Source: Methylothermaceae bacteria B42 | GTDB lineage: Bacteria; Pseudomonadota; Gammaproteobacteria; Methylococcales; Methylothermaceae | DNA: 64,000 nt | Assembly (NCBI GenBank): GCA_001566965.1 | Contig: LSNW01000030.1 | Coordinates: 186,001-250,000, forward strand | Direction: 5' to 3' | Shown: piece after piece, positions 58,238 through 64,000 of the stretch | Layout: the number at the start of each line of letters is the position of its first letter | Numbering within the stretch: the first letter of the stretch is position 1 | Notes under the pieces: generated by a model | Told to the model about the DNA's origin: nothing | Seen by the model: only the letters and a program-made list of their open reading frames with translations | Databases searched by the model: none | Made by a program: the position numbers and the translations under genes

Positions 58238-60826
58238 TTAATTCAACGAATAGCTGAAATAGCCGCTGCCGTTATCTGGGTAATTGTCGATAACGTTACC
58301 GCCAAAGGCTTCATTGTTGCCAACAAATTTTACTCGAAGTCCCGTTGGATTGCCGAGTTGTTGCAACGGCAGGCGGACTTCCAGCTGATTGTTACTGGCG
58401 GCCATGACCATGTCGCCCACATATTGCCAGCTCCAGCTATTTCCATCGCCAGTATATCGCCACAAGTTGTTGCCCTCTAGCAGATATTCCACGCCCAAGG
58501 CGCCCATGCTATAGCCACTGGCTTCATTTTCATCGGTATCGAGGAAAATCTGGTAACCCCAGAACGCGTCTCCCGTGATAATCGGGTCTTGGGTACGATA
58601 GGCGATAAACAGATTGGTACTATTATGGGACATCCAACCTTCCAGCCAGTCCAGCTGATTATTGGTGCCCGCCACATCGTCAGGATCAAGGCCAAAAGAT
58701 TGGGTCCCATTCCAGTCCGACAGGTTTCCATCAATGGCGATCGAGGCAACAGGGTTGGAAACATCGCCATTACCGACTCCCGGTGGTGGCGTACTTCCGT
58801 CTCCAATGCTGTAGCTAAAGGCGACGACATCACCACCGCTGTCCGGGTATCTATCGGTAATATCGCCTCCAAAAGCCGCATTCCTCCCGATAAACCTTAA
58901 GCGCAACTGGGTGGGAGAGCCTAATTGCTGGAGTGGCACGCGCATTTCTAGCTGGTTGTTATTGACCGCTTTGGCCATAGCACCCAGGTATTGCCAACGC
59001 CAGCTACCGCCATCGCCGGTATAGCGCCACAAACTGTTGCCTTCTACCAGATATTCCGCCCCCAGGGAACCATAGCCCGTTGCTTCATCGGCATCGGTGT
59101 CCAGATAAATCTGGTACGCCCAAAAACCGCCGTTGGTAACAATCGGCCCTTGAGTGCGGTAGGCGATAAATAAATCGTTGCCATTATGAGCCATCCAACC
59201 TTCCAACCAATCCAATTTGTTGCTGGCCCCTGTAACATCATCAGGATCAGGGCCGAATGATTGCAGCCCTGACCAATCTGAAAAGTTGCCATCAATTGTG
59301 ATAGAAGCGCCTGGGTTAGAAATACCGTCACTCGTAACTGCCTGAACGGTAATTTTTATAACTGCGACTTCGCTATCCAAGCTCCCATCGTTGGCTTTAA
59401 AGGTAAAACTGTCCATCCCTGAAAAACCAGAACTTGGTGTATAGGTGAGATTAGGCGGAACACCGGATAATAACCCATTGATAGGACTGCTAACCACTGC
59501 AAAAGTTAAGGGATTATCATCAGGATCTGTCGCCTCCAAAAGAATATCAAGCGGGGTGTTTTCATTGGTTTGGTAATTGGCACTTTTAGCAACGGGAGGA
59601 CGATTGGAAGGCACCACCACGGAACCATACTCAAAGATCTCGGCTTCATTGATAGTCTGTTCTCCTCCCTCCGGAAGATAGGTTTCCCCCCCGGCCACCA
59701 AAACCCTGCCGTCTTTCAACAGGATAGCCGCATGCCCCATACGTGCGAAATTCATATCGCCGGAGTTTGTCCATTGCTGCGTATCCGGGTCGTAAATCTC
59801 AGTACTGGAGATATAGTTAGGAGAAGAAAGACAGCAACTGTAACCGCCTGCTGCTAGAACCTTTCCATCGGCAAGCCGGGTGGTGGTAAATATCTTTCTC
59901 CTGTTTGCAAGAGATCCTACACTGCTCCATGCTCGGTTTGCAGGATTGAACACTTCGGCCTCTCTTGTTCCTGCACAGCAACCGCTTGGACTACCACCAA
60001 CTACTAAAACTGATCCATCCAACAAGGTAACCGTCCCATGATCTGCATGGACAAAAGCCATGGCGCTGATTGTTTGCCATGTATCTGTGATGGGATAGTA
60101 AATTTCCGCTGACTTAGTTCCACCTTTAAAGGTATGACCAGACCCACCTGCAATCAACACAGAACCATCAGCAAGTATATGTGCTGTATGTGATCTTCTT
60201 CGCTCTGACATGCTTGATACTAGCACCCATGTTTCCGTAGAGGGATCATAAATTTCCGCAGAATTCAGTGCCCGCTTGCGACCATATACTCGTTCACAGC
60301 AACCTCCTACCACTAATACCCTGCCATCTCTGAGGAGGGTTGCGGTATGTCTGTATCGGGGCACATTCATCGCTCCCGTTGTCCGCCAAGTTCCAGTCGA
60401 TGGATTATAAATTTCAGCAGTTGCGGTAGTTGAGGTAACACCGGCTTCATTCACGGTTCTCCCGCCTACCACTAGCACCAAACCATTGGGAAGTAGGGTA
60501 GCGGTATGCCCACTGCGTGGCATCACCATGTCCCCGGTTGCCGCCCATGTTTCATTCTCTGGATCAAATAATTCCGTTGCTTTTTGCTCGTTGCCCCCGG
60601 CTACCAAGATTTTTCCATCTGGCAATTGTGTCATTGTATGACTAGACCTAGCGTGGCTCATGGGCTGAATGACACGCCATTGCGTTGCATGAGCCCCCAA
60701 AGACACTACGGCAAATACCATTAATAGAAAAAAACGAGAGGCTATGTATTTCCCCCTGTTTAAAATCAAGAATCTATCGACTCTTAGCTGGGATTCTAAG
60801 AAAAATAACGGCTTTAAATTGTTCAT
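58238..60826 (-). CDS. Secreted kelch beta-propeller protein with a cadherin-like domain and two copies of a C-terminal domain
   Basis: An 862-residue exported protein, not recognised as a named family member. After a signal-type segment (about 30-48, FLLLMVFAVVSLGAHA) come seven kelch-type units (about 50-400), each with the GGxxLVxGG-like core, e.g. RYRHTATLLRDGRVLVVGG. A cadherin/Ig-like stretch (about 408-500, NQTNENTPL-type linker and FTFKANDGS) follows, then two tandem copies of a domain of about 175-185 residues (503-689 and 690-862), both with IDGN(F/L)SDW, WLEGWM, FIAYRTQ and LWRYTGDG. Strong AGGGGG eight bases before the ATG supports the start. An extracellular binding or enzymatic role is possible; kelch propellers also occur in galactose-oxidase-like proteins, but no copper-site motif is evident. 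Confidence 0.82.
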   Translation of the reverse strand: MNNLKPLFFLESQLRVDRFLILNRGKYIASRFFLLMVFAVVSLGAHATQWRVIQPMSHARSSHTMTQLPDGKILVAGGNEQKATELFDPENETWAATGDMVMPRSGHTATLLPNGLVLVVGGRTVNEAGVTSTTATAEIYNPSTGTWRTTGAMNVPRYRHTATLLRDGRVLVVGGCCERVYGRKRALNSAEIYDPSTETWVLVSSMSERRRSHTAHILADGSVLIAGGSGHTFKGGTKSAEIYYPITDTWQTISAMAFVHADHGTVTLLDGSVLVVGGSPSGCCAGTREAEVFNPANRAWSSVGSLANRRKIFTTTRLADGKVLAAGGYSCCLSSPNYISSTEIYDPDTQQWTNSGDMNFARMGHAAILLKDGRVLVAGGETYLPEGGEQTINEAEIFEYGSVVVPSNRPPVAKSANYQTNENTPLDILLEATDPDDNPLTFAVVSSPINGLLSGVPPNLTYTPSSGFSGMDSFTFKANDGSLDSEVAVIKITVQAVTSDGISNPGASITIDGNFSDWSGLQSFGPDPDDVTGASNKLDWLEGWMAHNGNDLFIAYRTQGPIVTNGGFWAYQIYLDTDADEATGYGSLGAEYLVEGNSLWRYTGDGGSWRWQYLGAMAKAVNNNQLEMRVPLQQLGSPTQLRLRFIGRNAAFGGDITDRYPDSGGDVVAFSYSIGDGSTPPPGVGNGDVSNPVASIAIDGNLSDWNGTQSFGLDPDDVAGTNNQLDWLEGWMSHNSTNLFIAYRTQDPIITGDAFWGYQIFLDTDENEASGYSMGALGVEYLLEGNNLWRYTGDGNSWSWQYVGDMVMAASNNQLEVRLPLQQLGNPTGLRVKFVGNNEAFGGNVIDNYPDNGSGYFSYSLN
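58241..59320 (-). repeat. Tandem duplication coding the two C-terminal domains of the kelch protein
   Basis: The segment 58760-59320 (residues 503-689) and 58241-58759 (residues 690-862) encode the same fold with about 60 % identical residues by eye, including shared SDW, DWLEGWM, AYRTQ, LDTD, RYTGDG and QQLG motifs. The divergence suggests an old duplication rather than a recent one. Confidence 0.85.
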
Positions 60827-61133
60827 GTTGTCTGCCCCCTAATTCTCGAACGAGCAATAATGCTTAGAATGCTAACTCAGGCACCCCCAAAAAACTTTCA
60901 CAGCATCTCTATCTATAACGTGAAAGTTTGGAGGACCGCTGGAATGAAAAAACTAATGAACCTGAAATGTTTTCTTGATCTTTTGTAGGTAGAAACTTAC
61001 GTTAGAAGATAAACCTTGTCAATATACCACCTCAATTGATGGGTACTGATTTCTAGCTACAAAACGGCCACACACTTAATCATTCGAATATCGCTGTTTT
61101 CTAAAAGCACCGCGGACTGCGTCTGATACTTTT
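60827..61133. promoter_or_regulatory. Gene-free region upstream of the kelch gene with a 10-bp inverted repeat
   Basis: About 300 bp between the kelch gene and the small membrane gene, both on the minus strand. AAACTTTCAC (60892-60901) and GTGAAAGTTT (60920-60929) form a perfect inverted repeat around 18 nt, about 70 bp before the kelch start; this could be an operator or a terminator stem of the upstream gene. No credible gene is seen in the rest. Confidence 0.5.
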
Positions 61134-61409
61134 CTACATCACCAAGTAGGGCCAAAAAAACCATGCCACTAATCCGATCATCAAAGTGAACAGCCAAATC
61201 AGCCATTGCCCGCGCACTTCGTTCAGAATCAAGAAAAAGAACAGGCCGAAAGCGGTGGCCATCATGCCGCGAAGCAATGCCCCCTGCCAATCATCCAGCC
61301 CCAAACTGCGGGCAAAAACCAAAAGTCCGTAACCCATGGCAAACCGGTAAGGATAGGGATAACGCAGGCTTAAACAAGCCAGTAGCAATAAAGTGATAAC
61401 ACCTGACAC
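61134..61409 (-). CDS. Small integral membrane protein, unknown function
   Basis: A 91-residue hydrophobic protein with three likely membrane segments (about 3-20, 45-64 and 69-90). It starts at a GTG. No family could be assigned; a WFFWPYLVM end may face the lipid head groups. It diverges from the HAD phosphatase gene by 61 bp. Confidence 0.6.
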   Translation of the reverse strand: MSGVITLLLLACLSLRYPYPYRFAMGYGLLVFARSLGLDDWQGALLRGMMATAFGLFFFLILNEVRGQWLIWLFTLMIGLVAWFFWPYLVM

Positions 61410-61470
61410 GTTGGTATTCCAAACAGCCTATGGCAAAATGCGCATCCTTTTAAAGGGTGAAATTGAAGAC

Positions 61471-62091
61471 ATGATCAAAGCCATTTTGTTCGATTTCGGC
61501 GGTGTCATTGCCGAAGAAGGTTTTAGGGAAGGTCTCAAGGCCCTGGCCCGTCAACAAGGACTGGACGAAAGCCAGATCTTTCAAGCCGGGATGGACGCTG
61601 TTTATGAATCCGGTTGGGTGAAAGGCCGTGGCAGCGAACATAACTTCTGGCAAATCATGGCCCAGAAAACCGGGCTGCGGGGAGACCCTGAAGTCATGCG
61701 AGAGGCGATTCTCGAACGCTTTAGAATCCGTCCAGCCATGCTTGCGCTTGTGGATAATTTGCGGCGCCGGGGATATCTGGTTGGCCTGCTTAGCGACCAA
61801 ACCGAATGGCTGGATGAATTAGATCGCCGCCACGGTATTTACTCGCATTTCGACAAGCTTTACATCAGTTACCGTCTCGGCAAAGGCAAACGCAGCTCTA
61901 GCCTGTTTCAGGAACTTACCCATGACCTGGATCTTTTGCCAGAACAAATACTGTTCATTGACGATAGCCCGGATAATATTCAACGGGCCCGTGAATTTGG
62001 CTGGCAAGGCATTGTCTTTACCGATGAGGACACCCTTAGTGACCAACTTCGCAAACTTGGCGTAGAAGTGGACACCTCCATGGCCCCATAA
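61471..62091 (+). CDS. HAD-like phosphatase, IA subfamily
   Basis: A 206-residue cytosolic hydrolase: nucleophile motif AILFDFGGVIAEEGF (about 4-18), motif II GLLSDQTEWL near residue 108, Lys region and motif III LPEQILFIDDSPDNIQRARE (about 154-173). The pattern matches HAD-IA enzymes such as YihX or the haloacid-dehalogenase-like phosphatases; the substrate is unknown. GAAG before the ATG at 61471 supports this start over an upstream in-frame one. It is convergent with the spermidine-synthase-like gene, 1 nt apart. Confidence 0.86.
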   Translation: MIKAILFDFGGVIAEEGFREGLKALARQQGLDESQIFQAGMDAVYESGWVKGRGSEHNFWQIMAQKTGLRGDPEVMREAILERFRIRPAMLALVDNLRRRGYLVGLLSDQTEWLDELDRRHGIYSHFDKLYISYRLGKGKRSSSLFQELTHDLDLLPEQILFIDDSPDNIQRAREFGWQGIVFTDEDTLSDQLRKLGVEVDTSMAP

Positions 62092-62092
62092 A

Positions 62093-64000
62093 TCAACGGC
62101 GGAATAAAACCCAACCCGCCAATCCATAGGCAACCAGGGCAATTATTATCACCGTCATTAATCCCCAATGAATCGCCAACAGGCTGGCCAACACCGCGCC
62201 GGTGACTGAAGCGCAACCATTCACCGCCCAGGCCCAGGGCATCAGATCCGGAGCGGTGCGATTCAGGTGTGTCAACGCCAAGGGGAAAGGCATTCCCATG
62301 CAAATAGCCAAGGGGGCAATCAAAAGCAACGCTATGCCAATCCGCAGCCATTCCGGCGCGCTGATGGAAAACGTTGTCAGCCAAGGAATGAAACCCAAAT
62401 CCAGCAAAGCAACCGCTAAAATTCCTACCACTGGAACCGCAGGAGACAATTGCGGGTAGCGGCTTTGGAAGCGCTTTATAGCCATACTACCCATGGCGGC
62501 AAAAATAAGAAAACCGGTCAATACCACCGCCACAGCGTATAGGGGATGAGAGAGGTAAAGAATGAGCTTTTGGATAAACACAATCTCGACAAACATAAAG
62601 CCAATGCCCACGGCGAAGAAGTAGCCCAGCACCCTTCCCCGGCTGCCCGCGCCGATTCCCCTGGGTAACAGCGGTACAATAATCAGCACCCCGCTCAACA
62701 CAGCCAGTTGCAGCACCGTCCCCACCAGCAACAAATACCCCAGATCAATCAACGCCACGCCGCCCCGCCCCCGCAGTTTCATCAATTCAGAGAAAGAAGA
62801 CCATTTAAAGGCGTGAAAGAAATAAGGCTGGGTGTCGGTGGCAGGTTCGATATGGAATTTGTAATCTCTAATAAAATCTTGCCGCTGAGGACCAAGCAGG
62901 GCCGTCGCGGCTTGATGAAAATAAGGTTGCGCCAGACGGTGGAAACGGTTGGCCTCGTCTTGCGGCATGCCAGGATAGTAGGCCACATCAAAGCCCCAAC
63001 GCTGGCAAAAATCCCTCACCCTTGCAATATCTGCCGCTGAAAAAGGAGACTGCTTGACCAGTAGCGTTGCCGTATTCCAGCTCCGGATCCACACCAATTG
63101 CTGCCCGGGATTGGAATACCCCGCGTTTTCCAGCGCCTCGACAGCGGTGGCGAACAATTTTAAATTCTCCCGAGGAGGCACCCGCACCCAGCGGGTAATG
63201 GAGAGAATGCCATCGGCATTCAGATGATCCAAAAACAGTTCAAAGGCTTCTACGGTGTATAGATATGTCTCGTTGAGGGCGTGTAATCCAGCAGCAGCGG
63301 TATTAAAGGCATCCAGCAACCCCACTTGAATCAAGTCGTATTTGTGCTTCGAAGCGGCCATGAAGCCTCGCGCTTCGTGAATAGCCACCTTTACCTGGGG
63401 CTGCTGATAAAGATGACCGGAAAAATCGGCATAGATATCTCCCACCAGATCCACCAAGTTGTCATCCAATTCCACCACATCCACTTTTGCAGCCTTGTGG
63501 TAAAGCGCCTGCAACACATCCATACCCCCACCTGCTCCCAGCACCACTACCCGGGGATTTTTGAGCAGCCGATAAGCCAAGGCGGAAGGCATCTGTCCCA
63601 AATAGGCGTGCTTGGACCAATCCCCATTAAAATGGGTGATAGGGGTCATCGAATCGCCGTCAACAAACACCCCGAGTTGAGAAGGGGGTTCCACAGTGGC
63701 ATTGAGACTCAATCCCGGCGCATAACGGAAAGGAATTTCATCGTTGGCCACCATCGCCAGCCATCCCAAGGGGCCGGAGCGCTGGTCAATCAAACGCGCA
63801 CCCTTCACCTCCAGCGTCTGACTCAAAGCCTTGTACGGAGACAGTTTCAGCTCGGAACGGGCAATCAAACCCGGCAATGCTATTGCTGTTAAAAGACAAA
63901 TGGCGGCGCCAATGCGTGGACGGGCATTTAAACTCACCCAGGCAAAGGCGGCGCTGAGCAGCGCCAATCCTCCCAGAATCGCCAGCACCGTCAGTGGAAA
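62093..64000 (-). CDS. Membrane-bound spermidine-synthase-like protein (N-terminus cut by window edge)
   Basis: The visible 635 residues run past the right edge with no start. A methyltransferase-fold core has VVVLGAGGGMDVLQALYH and VDVVELDDNLVDL, like the SAM/decarboxy-SAM binding loops of spermidine synthases, flanked by hydrophobic membrane segments (about 400-631 in the visible part). Fused MFS-type/spermidine-synthase-like proteins with this layout exist in many bacteria; substrate and reaction are unknown, and true polyamine synthesis is doubtful. The frame at the edge reads FPLTVLAILGG, so a missing N-terminal membrane part is expected. Convergent with the HAD gene. Confidence 0.85.
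   Translation of the reverse strand, partial: FPLTVLAILGGLALLSAAFAWVSLNARPRIGAAICLLTAIALPGLIARSELKLSPYKALSQTLEVKGARLIDQRSGPLGWLAMVANDEIPFRYAPGLSLNATVEPPSQLGVFVDGDSMTPITHFNGDWSKHAYLGQMPSALAYRLLKNPRVVVLGAGGGMDVLQALYHKAAKVDVVELDDNLVDLVGDIYADFSGHLYQQPQVKVAIHEARGFMAASKHKYDLIQVGLLDAFNTAAAGLHALNETYLYTVEAFELFLDHLNADGILSITRWVRVPPRENLKLFATAVEALENAGYSNPGQQLVWIRSWNTATLLVKQSPFSAADIARVRDFCQRWGFDVAYYPGMPQDEANRFHRLAQPYFHQAATALLGPQRQDFIRDYKFHIEPATDTQPYFFHAFKWSSFSELMKLRGRGGVALIDLGYLLLVGTVLQLAVLSGVLIIVPLLPRGIGAGSRGRVLGYFFAVGIGFMFVEIVFIQKLILYLSHPLYAVAVVLTGFLIFAAMGSMAIKRFQSRYPQLSPAVPVVGILAVALLDLGFIPWLTTFSISAPEWLRIGIALLLIAPLAICMGMPFPLALTHLNRTAPDLMPWAWAVNGCASVTGAVLASLLAIHWGLMTVIIIALVAYGLAGWVLFRR

Noticed and set aside
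61057-61290. 77-codon minus-strand frame next to the small membrane protein
   Set aside because: It overlaps the membrane-protein frame, has no hydrophobic or conserved pattern and lacks a ribosome binding site.

Overview
The window looks like a chromosomal segment of a gammaproteobacterium. Its signs are the gshB-tonB-yqgE-ruvX-pyrR-pyrB block (the order I know from Pseudomonas), amiB-mutL-miaA, rplU-rpmA-obgE-proB, an LpoA/LppC-type lipoprotein followed by yraN and a gmhA/diaA-like gene, and a trifunctional cysG. A carbon-metabolism block (two class II aldolases of the Calvin-cycle type, transketolase, fructose-1,6-bisphosphatase, pyruvate kinase, GAPDH) and several c-type cytochromes suggest a chemolithoautotroph or methanotroph relative (Methylococcales or Chromatiales-like). 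That placement is inference; no marker gene here settles it. There is no phage, integrase, CRISPR array or intact insertion sequence.

Layout. 1-3.6 kb (minus): pyrimidine, glutathione and housekeeping operon. 3.9-4.4 kb: rpmB-rpmG with its own promoter and terminator. 4.4-6.6 kb: a large membrane-anchored protein with two cyclic-nucleotide-binding-like domains and a rhodanese domain. 7.1-15.1 kb (minus): sugar-phosphate block gap-pyk-fbp-tkt-fba-fba. 15.3-19.3 kb (minus): amiB-mutL-miaA. 19.5-26.6 kb (plus): candidate small RNA or leader, then argD-argF, an SH3 membrane protein, ilvD, argE, argA, and cpdA. 27.4-34.6 kb: rppH, a HAD phosphatase, tusA and cysG (divergent), a beta-propeller lipoprotein, a ROK kinase, a cytochrome c and prfC. 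34.8-35.0 kb: a MITE-like element. 35.1-39.4 kb: gltA, an LpoA-like gene, yraN, gmhA. 39.5-45.9 kb (minus): a Uma2 protein, a membrane protein, and the tight operon alaC-hom-recJ-nadC. 46.0-53.5 kb (plus): the least ordinary part, with an outer-membrane-like protein, a soluble AAA+ ATPase fused to an FtsH-type M41 peptidase, a glycosyltransferase, a DUF2231-cytochrome c fusion, an MFS transporter and an aldo/keto reductase. 53.6-58.1 kb: tRNA-Pro(CGG), ispB, rplU-rpmA-obgE-proB, rpsT. 58.2-64 kb: a secreted kelch protein with two copies of a C-terminal domain, a small membrane protein, a HAD phosphatase and a membrane-bound spermidine-synthase-like protein cut by the window edge.

The best candidates for something undescribed are the AAA+/M41 protease operon at 47.4-52.4 kb, a pair of dispersed rod-folding repeats of about 138 bp at 3.7 and 6.8 kb, a 263-bp element with 22-bp inverted ends before gltA, and a structured RNA with its own terminator just before argD. 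All functional claims rest on reading motifs and gene order by eye; no database search was run.
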